From the NCBI GenBank assembly GCA_007135095.1, contig SLJO01000164.1, positions 1 to 63,415 on the forward strand: a stretch of 63,415 bases of DNA, in the 5' to 3' direction. This DNA is from Bacteroidales bacterium (GTDB lineage Bacteria; Bacteroidota; Bacteroidia; Bacteroidales; PUMT01). Positions 49,954 to 60,160 of the stretch are shown here, one piece after another. The notes beneath the pieces are model-generated. The model saw only the letters and a list, made by a program, of their open reading frames with translations, had not been told where the DNA came from and did no database searches. Each line of letters opens with the position of its first letter. The stretch's first letter is position 1. The position numbers and the translations under genes were made by a program.

Positions 49954-51372
49954 ATGAAAACAACCAAAGAACATCTGGAAAAAGGTAGCGCAACAAAACA
50001 AGCCAATAATGCAAGCCGGTCACACGGTTTTCCAAAAACACCACAGGTGCTGGTTCGGAGTCAAATTCTTCCAATGGCAGCCAGAATCATTGACATAAAC
50101 AACTTTCAGGGAATCAGAATAACAGCACTGCTGGCCGTTTTTTTAATATCTGCCGCCATGATGAGCAATACCGTTTTTTCCCAGGTATATCCCGTATCCT
50201 ACCTTGACCAGGCGCTTCAAAATAATCCCGGTTTGGAGGCCCGGCAAAAAGCTTATGATGCAGCCTTGCAGGAGATGGATCTGGCGCCGGCCCTCCCCGA
50301 CCCGGAACTTTCAGTCGGAATATTCACCCCTCCCATGGAAAGACTTATGGGTAACCAGTGGTTTGATGTAACGATCATGCAGATGTTTCCATGGTTTGGC
50401 ACCAGGGGAAGGCAAAGGGAGGCCGCGGGGGAAATGGCAGAGGAATCACGGCATATGTTCCGTGCCGGGCGGAACAGCCTTTTTATGGAGATGACCCGCT
50501 TGTGGCTGGAGATTTATAAGATAGAACAACAACAGGTAATCAATGAACAGTTTATAGAGATACTGGGGGCAAGGGAAAATATAATCTATTCGCGTTATGC
50601 TGCAGGTCAGCCGGGACTGGCACTGGACATTTATCGTCTCGAGATACAGATTGCCCGCCTGGAGAACGAAATTGAAAACCTTGACGAGGAAAAGAAAGCC
50701 CGTGTGAAAAGCTTTAATATCCTGGCGGGAAGGGAGGAAACGGCAGCAGTCGAGACCCCTTCCTCACTGCCGGAAATCCAGGCAGCTTCTGCGGATATCC
50801 CATTGAGGGAAGATATGTTAGCTGCAAATCCACGGTTGAATATGGCACAGGCCAGGGCCGGGGCTGCGGGGATACAGGAGGAGATCAGCCACCTCAGAAC
50901 ACGTCCGATGCTGGGAGCAGGCCTGCAGTATTCATGGTTTGCACCCGGTGAGGCAGCAATGGGCCAGATGGAAGGGGGACATATGCTTATGCCCATGTTC
51001 TCGGTCAGTTTGCCAGTTTTCACCAGAAAGAACAGGGCAGCCAGGGAACAGGGCAGCCTGCTTGCCGGTATGGCTGCCCTCCGGGTAAGTGAAGAGGTGA
51101 ATGCATTGAAGGTGCAATTCGCCCGGCTGGAAGCAACATTAAATAACCTGGAACGCGACCGGGCTTTTTACAGGCAGCAGCTGGAAATAACCGGCAGGGC
51201 ATGGGAGCTTGTGCTTACAGCATACTCAGCAGGGAGGGAAGGATTTGATGAACTGCTGAGCCTCCAGGATCAGTTGCTGGAGCTGGAGGTCAGATTACTG
51301 GAAAACGGAGTGGACCGGCATATCAGCTATGCCGAAATGGATATGCTGCTTGCAAGGAATATTTTCAAATGA
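49954..51372 (+). CDS. cusC: TolC/CusC-type outer-membrane efflux protein
   Basis: The protein carries two outer-membrane efflux (OEP) repeats: VSYLDQALQNNPGLEARQKA, then long coiled-coil helices (LEIQIARLENEIENLDEEKK), and a second half from ANPRLNMAQARAGAAG to QLLELEVRLLENGV. The ATG at 49954 starts a 472-residue frame. The signal peptide (FQGIRITALLAVFLISAAMM) begins about 50 residues in, so the ATG at 50074 (MAARIIDINN) is also likely. It forms the outer-membrane channel for the CusA/CusB pair, 55 bp after cusA. Met-rich stretches (MGQMEGGHMLMPM) suit Cu/Ag handling. Confidence 0.88.
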   Translation: MKTTKEHLEKGSATKQANNASRSHGFPKTPQVLVRSQILPMAARIIDINNFQGIRITALLAVFLISAAMMSNTVFSQVYPVSYLDQALQNNPGLEARQKAYDAALQEMDLAPALPDPELSVGIFTPPMERLMGNQWFDVTIMQMFPWFGTRGRQREAAGEMAEESRHMFRAGRNSLFMEMTRLWLEIYKIEQQQVINEQFIEILGARENIIYSRYAAGQPGLALDIYRLEIQIARLENEIENLDEEKKARVKSFNILAGREETAAVETPSSLPEIQAASADIPLREDMLAANPRLNMAQARAGAAGIQEEISHLRTRPMLGAGLQYSWFAPGEAAMGQMEGGHMLMPMFSVSLPVFTRKNRAAREQGSLLAGMAALRVSEEVNALKVQFARLEATLNNLERDRAFYRQQLEITGRAWELVLTAYSAGREGFDELLSLQDQLLELEVRLLENGVDRHISYAEMDMLLARNIFK

Positions 51373-51457
51373 CAGGAACAGGTAATTGATCACACCGGTT
51401 ACGGGCATTACTGTTAATAAGATATGTAGTGGAATAATAAAAGATAAATTCCAGGTC

Positions 51458-53206
51458 ATGGAAAATGATAAGAGAAAAATTTGGGTAAAATACACTTTAC
51501 TGATTGGCGGGGGAATGCTGCTGGGATGGCTTCTTTTTGGCCGCAGCGCTTATGATCATGAGGTTGAGTCAGAAATGGTGCAGCAGGCTGACACCGAATT
51601 TACCTGCTCCATGCACCCCCAGGTGAGACAGGATGAACCGGGCAACTGTCCGATTTGCGGGATGGAACTGATCCCCGTAGCAGACGATGACGATCATCAG
51701 CACGATGACCCATTCCTGTTCAGTATGCCGGAAATGTACAGCAAATGGGCCAATATAAGGACCATGCAGGCTGAGGAAATCCATACCGGTCCCAGCATAA
51801 GGCTCCCCGGCAGGGTAGCGGTAAATGAAAGAGAGCGGAGGCAAATATCGGCCCATTTTCCCGGCAGGATTGAAACACTTTATGCCGATTACACCGGCAG
51901 ATTTATTCAGCAGGGAGAAGTCCTGGCCACCATCTATTCCCCGGAAATTATGCAGGCACAGCAGGAACTGATACAGGCCGCGGCCACCAGGGAAACACAA
52001 CCCCGGTTGTATGAATCTGCCCGTCAAAGGCTCGAATTGTTCAATCTTACCCGGGAACAGATCGACCTGATTGAAGAAAGAGGTCAGGCATCACCGAACA
52101 CAGATGTTCATGCCACCCAGTCAGGTTACCTGATTGAAAGAGCTGTATCGGAAGGGGATTATGTCAGCACCGGTCAGACGCTCTTTGCCATAGCCAGCCT
52201 GAGTGATGTGTGGGTTGAACTGGATGCCTATGAAACCCGGATAAGACTTATACAACCCGGACAGCAGGCAGACGTTCATATCCCTGCACAGCCCGGTACG
52301 GAATTCACCGGCAAGGTGGAATTTGTAGATCCTGTTCTCGATCCCAGGACCCGCAGTGCCAGGGTTAGGCTTACCGTGGCCAACAGGGATAACCTCCTTA
52401 TGCCGGGAATGCTTGTCACAGCAAGGATAACAGCCGCCGACCATGAACCCCGGCTTGTAATACCCTTTACCTCGGTACTCTGGACCGGCGAACGTTCGGT
52501 TGTGTATGTCAGAACCCCCCATGATGATCGTCTGACCTTCGAATTCAGGGAAATAGAAACAGGTCCTCGAACCGATGAAGGTTATATAGTAGTGTCGGGC
52601 CTTAACCGGGGAGAGGAAATCGCAGTGAACGGTGTCTTTGCCATTGATGCTGCCGCCCAGCTCCAGGGACGCTTCAGCATGATGGCGCCGCCTGAAAGAA
52701 CAGAGATCCCGGAGCCGTTCAGAAGTGACCTGAAAATACTGTTTGAAATCTATTTCGACCTGAAAAATGCGCTGGCAGACGATGCACCGCAGGAAGCCCG
52801 GAAACACGGACTGCGGCTGCAGCAGCAACTTGAAAAAACAGGTCCCCATTCCCTCGAAGGAGAGCACCATATGTTCTGGATGGAGCAATACGATGCCATT
52901 GATGACAGCCTGGATGAATTTCTGGAAGCAGACAATCTTGCCGGTATGAGGGTACCCTTTGAACCTCTATCGGAAGCCTTTATTGAAACTGCCCGAACCC
53001 TTGGTGCAATAGATGACACATGGTATGTGGCCTGGTGCCCCATGGTGGACGATGACAGGGGTGCATACTGGCTTAGTGAGTTTGAAGAAATCCTGAACCC
53101 CTATTTCGGTGCCATGATGCTTCGGTGCGGCGAAGTGACCGAGGTCCTTCGGGAAGGGGTGACTGATATTGAGATCAGGGAGCCGGTGCATGAACATGTT
53201 CATTGA
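51458..53206 (+). CDS. cusB: CusB-type periplasmic adaptor with N-terminal metal-binding and C-terminal DUF3347-like domains
   Basis: The ATG at 51458 starts MENDKRKIWVKYTLLIGG with one membrane anchor. A heavy-metal-binding domain follows (FTCSMHPQVRQDEPGNCPIC, GMELIP). The membrane-fusion region then has a barrel-sandwich hybrid (VLATIYSPEIMQAQQELIQA, GYLIERAVSEGDYV) and beta-barrel (VEFVDPVLDPRTRSARVRL). The last 150 residues (ILFEIYFDLKNALADDAPQE to WYVAWCPMVDDDRGAYWLS, NPYFGAMMLRCGEV) are like DUF3347, which binds Cu. It links CusA to CusC. A Zn/Cu chaperone gene is not nearby. Confidence 0.92.
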   Translation: MENDKRKIWVKYTLLIGGGMLLGWLLFGRSAYDHEVESEMVQQADTEFTCSMHPQVRQDEPGNCPICGMELIPVADDDDHQHDDPFLFSMPEMYSKWANIRTMQAEEIHTGPSIRLPGRVAVNERERRQISAHFPGRIETLYADYTGRFIQQGEVLATIYSPEIMQAQQELIQAAATRETQPRLYESARQRLELFNLTREQIDLIEERGQASPNTDVHATQSGYLIERAVSEGDYVSTGQTLFAIASLSDVWVELDAYETRIRLIQPGQQADVHIPAQPGTEFTGKVEFVDPVLDPRTRSARVRLTVANRDNLLMPGMLVTARITAADHEPRLVIPFTSVLWTGERSVVYVRTPHDDRLTFEFREIETGPRTDEGYIVVSGLNRGEEIAVNGVFAIDAAAQLQGRFSMMAPPERTEIPEPFRSDLKILFEIYFDLKNALADDAPQEARKHGLRLQQQLEKTGPHSLEGEHHMFWMEQYDAIDDSLDEFLEADNLAGMRVPFEPLSEAFIETARTLGAIDDTWYVAWCPMVDDDRGAYWLSEFEEILNPYFGAMMLRCGEVTEVLREGVTDIEIREPVHEHVH

Positions 53207-53208
53207 CC

Positions 53209-55617
53209 TTATTCCCGTTTCAATGCCATTGCAGGATTGACAGAAGCTGCCTTATAGGTGTTCCATGATATTGTTAACCATGCTGCAATCAGAGAAACCA
53301 GGGGAGCAGCAAGAAAAAACCAGTAATTTATATCCTGCCGGTAGGCAAAATTATCAAGCCAGCGGTTCAAAACCATCCAGACCAGGGGCCATGACAAAAG
53401 TGCGCTTATCAAGACCAGCAGACTGAACTCCGAAATTATCATCTTCAGGATGGTAAAATGGTCTGCCCCGTGAACCTTTCTCACAGCAATCTCCTTTGTC
53501 CTTGCAGTCAGAATAAAGGATGCAAGGGCATACAATCCCATCAGTGAGATAATTATGGCTAGCGACATAAAAATACCAGTCAGTTTCCGGGTCTGGGTTT
53601 CCCTGCTATACTGATTAATCCGGTTTTCCTGAATTACTGAAAAATTAAATGGATATTCACTATACTCTTCCTGCCAGATCTGCCTGGTCAGGTCAATCCC
53701 CCGGGCAAGCATATTTTCTCCGGCACAGATCAGAATTTTATCATAAGGCAGAGGCTCATGACCGGTAGTGAAGATCATTGGAGTGACCATCTCATGGAGG
53801 GAAAAAAAGTGAATATCATCTATAACTCCAATAACCTGCATGTTATTTGCAACGCTCTGGGATACCACCTCTTGATCAACAATATCTTCCGGAGATTTGC
53901 CCAGGGCCCGGGCAGCTGTGTGGTTAATTACTATTCCGCTTGCCGCATCCGACTTGTATCCAGGCTCAAATACCCTGCCTGCAAGGGTTCTGGTACCAAG
54001 GGCGGCAAAATAATCGGGATGTACGTTTATCACACCTGTCTGCAGCTCATGGTCATCATCGGGCATCCGTATATATGTAAAGTTATTAAGACGCTCGGTG
54101 GGAACATTCACTCCTGCCGTGACGACACTTATTTCGGAAAAACTTTCCAGTGCATTTTTAAGTTGATAAAACCTGCTCTCCTGTGTTTCCCCGCGGGGGT
54201 TATGGATGACAAACAACCCTGAATCTTCATAACCATAGTCTTTGTTGATCATGTACCTGATTTGGCTGTTGACCGACAGGCTCAGGATTATCAGGGATGT
54301 TGCACAGCAAAACTGGAAAACAATCAGTATTTGCCTTAGTTTAAAGCTGAATATCCTTCCGGGAAAATTTTTGGTGGCCGGAAGAGAGTTTCGGAAAATA
54401 TCAGCCGGCTGAAAACTGCCAACGATGATTGCCGGGTAAAGCCCTGAAAGGAGTGTAATGATGACCAGCAAAAGAGTTAAAAATAACCAGTTGGGGAAAA
54501 TAAAAAACGTTCCCAGGCTTAGCAGCTTATCACTGAGAATATTCACATATGGCAGCAGGATCTCAGTTAACCCGATGGCAATAACAAATGATACAACGAT
54601 ATAGATGGCAGATTCGATCATGCTATGCATAATGATTTTGAACCGTCCTGCACCCAGAACTTTTCTTATGCCTGTTTCCTTTCCTCTCCTTGCTGCCTGG
54701 GCGGTATATAAATTAATGTAGTTGACCGAGCCCAGCAAAAGTATTACGGCAGCAACGGCTAAAAGTCCGTTAAGCAATGTGTTGTTGCCCTGGATGTCAA
54801 TATCCCACGCTATCTTTCCCGAATGCAGACGGATATCAAGTAAATGCTGAAGGTCAAAATTGACTATTTCACTCAGTTCGGGTGCAACCTCCAGGGTGAC
54901 CAGATTGATTTTGTCTGATATCTCAGCAGGGTCAGCATGGTCTTCAAGCAGGAAATAATAGTGGAAACCAAAACTTCCCCAGTTTTCGAATAAAAATGAT
55001 GCGTAATTCCTGGCTATTTCGCTGTTGGCCACAAATGATGCCTGGAAATGACTATGCCGGGGAAAGTCCTTCATAATGCCGGTTATGGTGACCGGATACA
55101 TCCCCTGTACAAAAATTGTTTCCCCGGCAGGGTTTTTGTCTCCAAATATCCGGAGGGCAGCCGATTCGCTGATTACAACGGAATTAGGATCATCAAGGAC
55201 ATTGCCAGGATCTCCCAGGATAAGAGGAAAAGAAAAGAAAGTAAAGAAATTTGGATCAGCAATCAGAAAATTTTGATGAGTATAACTGCGGTCGCTGTAG
55301 CGGAGCCAGAAATCGCCATCCCTTTCCGTCCGCACACGCAATGTGGACCGTATTTCCGGTATTTTTTCAATCAGGTGGTCATTCAGCAGGTAAGGGCCCA
55401 CGGGCACAGATTCGTTCAGGGGACCGTATTGTGTATTGAACCGGTATATGTTTTGAGCATCCGCATGAAACTGGTCGTACTGATATTCATCTAATGCATA
55501 CAGGGCTATCAGCATTGCACTGGTCAATCCAATAGAAAGGCCCAGAACATTGATGATTGTGCTTTGTTTGTTCCGGATAAAACCCCTGATAATACGAATA
55601 ATCTGACTCCTGAACAT
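53209..55617 (-). CDS. ABC transporter permease of the MacB/FtsX type
   Basis: From the ATG at 55617 (MFRSQIIRIIRGFIRNKQST) the protein has an N-terminal membrane segment and a MacB-like periplasmic core. An FtsX domain (INLYTAQAARRGKETGIRKV, LGAGRFKII) is followed by a second core and a second FtsX domain (ILTARTKEIAVRKVHGADHF), ending SVNPAMALKRE. Eight membrane segments and about 800 residues are typical of the Bacteroidota single-chain permeases. Its ATP-binding partner is not adjacent. The substrate (lipoprotein, peptide or drug) is unknown. The gene ends 2 bp from cusB, convergently. Confidence 0.92.
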   Translation of the reverse strand: MFRSQIIRIIRGFIRNKQSTIINVLGLSIGLTSAMLIALYALDEYQYDQFHADAQNIYRFNTQYGPLNESVPVGPYLLNDHLIEKIPEIRSTLRVRTERDGDFWLRYSDRSYTHQNFLIADPNFFTFFSFPLILGDPGNVLDDPNSVVISESAALRIFGDKNPAGETIFVQGMYPVTITGIMKDFPRHSHFQASFVANSEIARNYASFLFENWGSFGFHYYFLLEDHADPAEISDKINLVTLEVAPELSEIVNFDLQHLLDIRLHSGKIAWDIDIQGNNTLLNGLLAVAAVILLLGSVNYINLYTAQAARRGKETGIRKVLGAGRFKIIMHSMIESAIYIVVSFVIAIGLTEILLPYVNILSDKLLSLGTFFIFPNWLFLTLLLVIITLLSGLYPAIIVGSFQPADIFRNSLPATKNFPGRIFSFKLRQILIVFQFCCATSLIILSLSVNSQIRYMINKDYGYEDSGLFVIHNPRGETQESRFYQLKNALESFSEISVVTAGVNVPTERLNNFTYIRMPDDDHELQTGVINVHPDYFAALGTRTLAGRVFEPGYKSDAASGIVINHTAARALGKSPEDIVDQEVVSQSVANNMQVIGVIDDIHFFSLHEMVTPMIFTTGHEPLPYDKILICAGENMLARGIDLTRQIWQEEYSEYPFNFSVIQENRINQYSRETQTRKLTGIFMSLAIIISLMGLYALASFILTARTKEIAVRKVHGADHFTILKMIISEFSLLVLISALLSWPLVWMVLNRWLDNFAYRQDINYWFFLAAPLVSLIAAWLTISWNTYKAASVNPAMALKRE

Positions 55618-55843
55618 GCTGCTGGTTTTTTCGGCCCATTCCGCAAAAAATCCCTGAGGACCGACTTCTTTACTGAATTGAATCAATATTTATACCAACG
55701 ATAATAAGTAGCCTATAACCAGGAGCCTGAATTAAACATGCAAAAAACAACATGTATTATGACGACTTATTAATGAACGAATCTGGACGTATAGCGTACG
55801 AAAATGAACACAATAACTTTTCCGGACCAGACAATGAAGAGGT

Positions 55844-57052
55844 TTAAAAAGGAATAATATCGCGTAATACAGAATTTTTTATCCCTGAAAGGTAGCAGTT
55901 CCACCAGTAGTGAAAAACAAACCGCGTGACCTCACGTTCGAATTCAATTTCCCCGGAAGGGGAGTTTTCCTTGTCGTCAGGGCTGGATGGATGGTAAAGA
56001 AAGCTTTTGCCGGCAAAGCGTGTAAGATCACTGATCACATCTGCTTCATCAGGAGTTAAGTCGAGCGAAAGATCCGACCAGGACATATACAATTCCCCGT
56101 CAGATCTGGTATCGTTACCGGAAAAATAAAATTGTGAAATTATGTGCAATCCATCAGCAACCTTTATACCTGTCAGAGGATAGAGGGCTGGATTGATGGC
56201 TTTGAAATCCAGTTCCGCCAATTCACCACTTACCTCATAGCCCCCGTTGATATCTTTCAGGTTATAGCTGAACCCGGCCCGGAGCAGTGCCTGACCAAAA
56301 ATAAAAGCCTGTGCGTTTATTTGCATTATACTATCTGTGTTGAGCGAATCAGCAATGTTCGAAAGATTGCTTATAACAGCTTCCAGATCATAAAAGGGCA
56401 CAGTACCTGGTTCATCCATACCTTCAGCCAGCTCGGAATAGATTATATCTGTTTCGGTTAACCGGACCTCCTTTACATATATACCGAAAGGAGCGCTGTT
56501 TATTAACCTAGAAGGCATAGCCGGACGCTGATCTTCATTAAAAGGAGGTTTGCGGTCACGGAAAACATCTATTTCCCCGCCCCTTATTTCAATCCGGGAA
56601 ATAACCATCGTTCTTTCATTAATTGCTTTGTCAGCATGGAATCCTGTGGCCACAATACTTTTAATGTCAGCCTCAATCCTGTCGGTTTCATATTCTGCAT
56701 GCTTATGGAATTCTTCCTTGCTGTAATGCGGCAGCATCTTCACCCCGGTCAGACTTATTTTTCCCAGGGCCTGGTCAAACGAAATACTGTCAACACGGAA
56801 AGAAAAGAGATTCTGGGGCAGGCAAATGCTGACATTTACAGCCTGAACAGAATGCTCCCCCAGTTTTATTATTTCAAGAAGATCCTTTTCAGAACCGGCG
56901 AGTTCGATCTTTCCCTGAAGCCTGATCCTGTCAGCATGAATTATCATCCGGGATGTGTCTGATATATTATTTTGACTTAACCCAATCACGGATCCTGCAA
57001 GTACCTCCAGAATAAAAATTGCAAAAAGAAACTTTCGGTTTATTCTTTTCAT
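55844..57052 (-). CDS. AsmA/DUF748-like envelope protein
   Basis: From the ATG at 57052 (MKRINRKFLFAIFILEVLAG) the 402-residue protein has one N-terminal membrane segment or signal. Beta-rich segments follow: IHADRIRLQGKIEL, SFRVDSISFDQALGKISLTG, FGIYVKEVRLTETDIIYSEL, FYDLEAVISNLSN, YEVSGELAELDFKAINPALY. These resemble the AsmA/DUF748 type of intermembrane-lipid or outer-membrane-biogenesis proteins. A frame starting at 57139 would overlap the upstream gene and is unlikely. It lies 59 bp downstream of the AI-2E transporter gene. The function is unproven. Confidence 0.65.
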   Translation of the reverse strand: MKRINRKFLFAIFILEVLAGSVIGLSQNNISDTSRMIIHADRIRLQGKIELAGSEKDLLEIIKLGEHSVQAVNVSICLPQNLFSFRVDSISFDQALGKISLTGVKMLPHYSKEEFHKHAEYETDRIEADIKSIVATGFHADKAINERTMVISRIEIRGGEIDVFRDRKPPFNEDQRPAMPSRLINSAPFGIYVKEVRLTETDIIYSELAEGMDEPGTVPFYDLEAVISNLSNIADSLNTDSIMQINAQAFIFGQALLRAGFSYNLKDINGGYEVSGELAELDFKAINPALYPLTGIKVADGLHIISQFYFSGNDTRSDGELYMSWSDLSLDLTPDEADVISDLTRFAGKSFLYHPSSPDDKENSPSGEIEFEREVTRFVFHYWWNCYLSGIKNSVLRDIIPF

Positions 57053-57111
57053 CGGTAAATACAGGAATACAATTGGACGCCAGCATATGCAATTATCCGG
57101 GGCAGCGCGGT

Positions 57112-58251
57112 TTATTTCCTGGTTATCAGCTTTTTCCATAAGCGCTTTATCTTGGTTACCTGGATAGAATGCTTGGCAATACCCTCTTCTCCCAATAAAA
57201 AGGCATATGGCTTCATAAAATTAATATGGGAAAAAACAATGCGGGTGCTGGCAAGGAAAGGCACAATAATCAACATGCCGGGAATACCCCAAATCATGCT
57301 GGCTGCAACAAGACCGGTAATAACAAAAAAGGGGCTGACATTGACATTCCCGCCGACGATATTTGGTGTAAGGATATTGTTCTCAATAAACTGAATAATT
57401 ATAAACAGGATAATTACCCGGAATGCCAGCACAGGTTCACCTTCCACAAGAATTGCAAATGTCAGTGGCACCAGGCCACCCAGCAAGGTACCAAAATATG
57501 GAATGAAATTAAATAATGCAGCAGTGATTCCTAATGGAATGGCATATTGCAATCCGATGATCCAAATACCCAGCGAATTAATAAAACACAGAATAAAAAC
57601 AACAGCAATAACCCCATAAAGGTAACGAACCATGACTGTTGCTATTTCACGTAAAATGACTGCCATTTCCCTCCTGCTGGATTTTCCTGCCATCTGAAGC
57701 AGAAAATACATAAATTTCGTCCTGTAATATAAAAAGAGAAAAAGATAGACCGGCAGCAACCCGAAAGCTACAATCGTATTCGTTGTGGCGGTAAAAAATC
57801 CCTGAAGCTGCTCACCGCCGGCTTCAAATGTGGAGGAAGCCCGATCCTTTATAAGATTCCTGGTATTATCCGGGTCAAGCCCAAGATACTCGCCAATCCT
57901 GGCACCAATATCAGAAACATTTTCAACTGCACTTCCTGCAAGTTTCGGCAGGTCAATGGCAAGTGGTGTCACTATTCTATACATAATTATAAACAGGCCT
58001 GCAAAAAATCCTAAAGCTCCGAAAATAATAATCATGTTGGCAAGAATACGGGGGATTCCTTTTTTTTCAAACCAGCTGGCCAGGGGATAAAGCAGGTATC
58101 CAAGCACAAAACCAAAAGCAATCGGGTAAAGAAAATTACGTATGGCAATGATTCCATATATGAAAAGGATAATGGCCAGCAGACCATAAGTAATCCGCCG
58201 TGCAGCCATATATCTTTTATCAGCCTGCTTAATATCCGTGGAGGTTTCCAT
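57112..58251 (-). CDS. AI-2E family (PerM-type) membrane transporter
   Basis: The ATG at 58251 (METSTDIKQADKR) begins a 379-residue protein. It has the family signature: two N-terminal segments (FLYPIAFGFVLGYLLYPLA), a periplasmic domain, paired segments around LLPVYLFLFLYYR, and the C-terminal core FNFIPYFGTLLGGLVPL, then FIENNILTPNIVGGNVNVSP. The exporter family includes TqsA (autoinducer-2) and sodium or unknown exporters, so the substrate is open. An in-frame start at 58347 is possible but adds unrelated residues. Confidence 0.9.
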   Translation of the reverse strand: METSTDIKQADKRYMAARRITYGLLAIILFIYGIIAIRNFLYPIAFGFVLGYLLYPLASWFEKKGIPRILANMIIIFGALGFFAGLFIIMYRIVTPLAIDLPKLAGSAVENVSDIGARIGEYLGLDPDNTRNLIKDRASSTFEAGGEQLQGFFTATTNTIVAFGLLPVYLFLFLYYRTKFMYFLLQMAGKSSRREMAVILREIATVMVRYLYGVIAVVFILCFINSLGIWIIGLQYAIPLGITAALFNFIPYFGTLLGGLVPLTFAILVEGEPVLAFRVIILFIIIQFIENNILTPNIVGGNVNVSPFFVITGLVAASMIWGIPGMLIIVPFLASTRIVFSHINFMKPYAFLLGEEGIAKHSIQVTKIKRLWKKLITRK

Positions 58252-58693
58252 AGGTAAAGACCGGTTGATTATAAAATTACTAAAATAGTTTGGACACGCA
58301 AAGTGAATATTTATTTCCCCGTTCCCGCCCCTGTTATTTTTGGTCATCAGGTCCTCAGACGGAAATATAATTGGTGGAAAAATTCCACATTACCCTCTAT
58401 CCCATAAAATCATACAAGGATACAATCACTTTTTTCTCCCGACCTGTATTTTACTGATATAAAGAACTTTAAATAAGCATTATTGCCTCATTTCAATAGA
58501 CTGAAATAAACCGGAACAATCCAAAAACGCAATGTGGTATGAATTTAGCTTCCATTGCAATCATGTAAATCAGTTTAACTGTAATACACACAATTGTATC
58601 GATGAGGGATAAGCCTTTAGTTCCATCTGAACAAAAACGGCCTAAAAAGGTTTCCCTCGTGAGATATTAATTTAATAACAACATGATCCGCTA
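58252..58693. other. Divergent intergenic region, no gene
   Basis: AT-rich, with a short hairpin GTGGAA-AAA-TTCCAC at about 58373-58387 upstream of the minus-strand transporter gene. No promoter pair or reading frame was convincing. Confidence 0.4.
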
Positions 58694-60040
58694 ATGAGAC
58701 AATTAACTTTTGCTGGTTTGATACTGAAGAGCTTTACGCTTGTTACTTTTTATTTCTGGGATGTGGCCCTGAGTTCATCAGACAATGTTTCCATCAATAA
58801 TATGGTACTTCGCTCCGAACAGATCCAGCCCATACCACAGCGAATCACAAATGATTTGTCAGACCTCGATATTTTCGAAAACCTGGAAGCACGTATAGAG
58901 TTTATGATGCGCATGTATGATATAAAGGGTGCCTCTGTTGCAGTAGCAAAGGATGGAAAGCTGGTTTATGCCAAAGGCATTGGTTTTGCTGATGCTGAAG
59001 CTGAAGAGCCGGTAGAGCCGCGGCATCTTTTCAGGGTTGCAAGTGTTTCAAAGCTAATAACTGCAACCACTATAATGAAAATGGCCGAGTTGGAATTGCT
59101 TGATATCAACGATAAGGTGTTTGGTGCAGAAGGCATCCTGAGTGATTCAATGTATCTGAACTATGTTGACCCCAGGGTTGAAGATATTACCGTACTTCAT
59201 CTTCTTAATCATTCGGCAGGATGGAACAGGCGCTATGGTGACCCTATTGGTATGCACCGCCTTATTGCAAGGCAGATTAATATTGACTGGAGGGATGTCA
59301 GAATGCCTGATATCATTCAGCATGTCCTGGGTAAACGGCTTCATTATAATCCCGGTTCAGGCAGCGTTTACTCAAACCTTGGATATGCAATACTGGGAGA
59401 AGTTATCGAAGCTGTTACAGGGGTAGATTATGAATCCTATGTGCAGCAAACAATACTTTTGCCTCTGGGCATCCATGAAATGAGAATCGGCAAAAGCCTT
59501 ATGGAGGATCGTTTGAAAAACGAAGTGAAATATTACGAGGCATCCCGCATTCCTGAAAACCATCAGAATTACCAGGACATAACTATGGTTCCTATTGCCT
59601 ACGGTGGCAATCATATAGAATTACTTGGTCCGGCAGGCGGCTGGATTGCATCCCCTTCCGAGATACTAAAACTCACAGTTGCGATTGACAGTATTCCCGG
59701 CATAACAAGTCTTCTTTCACGGGAAAGCATCAAACTTATGACAGATATAACACTTTCATCCGGGCACCCGATAGGCTGGGCAGGAACGGATGGTCGCGGT
59801 AACTGGTGGCGCACAGGAACATTATGCGGAACCTCGGCACTGCTCATGCGTCAAAATGACGGGATAAGCTGGGCAGTTTTTTTTAATTCCAGCACATACA
59901 TGGGAATCAGCCTCCCAGGCGTAACCCATAATGAAGTAAAGACTGCACTGGATAAAGTGGGAGAGTGGCCTAACCATGACCTGTTCTATCATTTTGAAAC
60001 AATGCCCTACCTGTATCCCGACATAGCTGAATTAAGATAA
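58694..60040 (+). CDS. Serine hydrolase of the class C beta-lactamase / PBP type
   Basis: The 448-residue protein carries the penicillin-recognising triad: S117-x-x-K120 (SVSK in FRVASVSKLITA), the YSN motif in GSVYSNLGYAILG, and a KTG-like RTGTLCGTSA. The N-terminal hydrophobic stretch (LILKSFTLVTFYFWDVAL) suggests export. HLLNHSAGWNRRYG is the class C-like loop after the active-site lysine. It probably hydrolyses a D-amino peptide or ester in the periplasm. The true substrate cannot be told; resistance to beta-lactams is not implied. Confidence 0.88.
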   Translation: MRQLTFAGLILKSFTLVTFYFWDVALSSSDNVSINNMVLRSEQIQPIPQRITNDLSDLDIFENLEARIEFMMRMYDIKGASVAVAKDGKLVYAKGIGFADAEAEEPVEPRHLFRVASVSKLITATTIMKMAELELLDINDKVFGAEGILSDSMYLNYVDPRVEDITVLHLLNHSAGWNRRYGDPIGMHRLIARQINIDWRDVRMPDIIQHVLGKRLHYNPGSGSVYSNLGYAILGEVIEAVTGVDYESYVQQTILLPLGIHEMRIGKSLMEDRLKNEVKYYEASRIPENHQNYQDITMVPIAYGGNHIELLGPAGGWIASPSEILKLTVAIDSIPGITSLLSRESIKLMTDITLSSGHPIGWAGTDGRGNWWRTGTLCGTSALLMRQNDGISWAVFFNSSTYMGISLPGVTHNEVKTALDKVGEWPNHDLFYHFETMPYLYPDIAELR

Positions 60041-60083
60041 GAATTAACTGCCTTCCCTTATGACCGTATTGTGCCGTAAAATG

Positions 60084-60115
60084 TTTGTTTTTAATCAGCA
60101 TTTTCTGTAAATTTA
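60084..60115 (+). promoter_or_regulatory. Candidate promoter of the DUF1328 gene
   Basis: TTTG (60084-60087), 20 nt, TAAATTTA (60108-60115), seven of eight consensus positions. It is 46 bp before the ATG at 60161 and has the same spacing as the candidate at 29117-29148. Confidence 0.5.
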
Positions 60116-60160
60116 GTAACGAACAGGGCTTTACATAATTCTTAACTAAAATCAAATGTT

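Noticed and set aside
46068-53206. A complete copper-resistance island with regulator
   Set aside because: Only the three efflux subunits are present; no CusRS, copper ATPase or chaperone is seen in the window.
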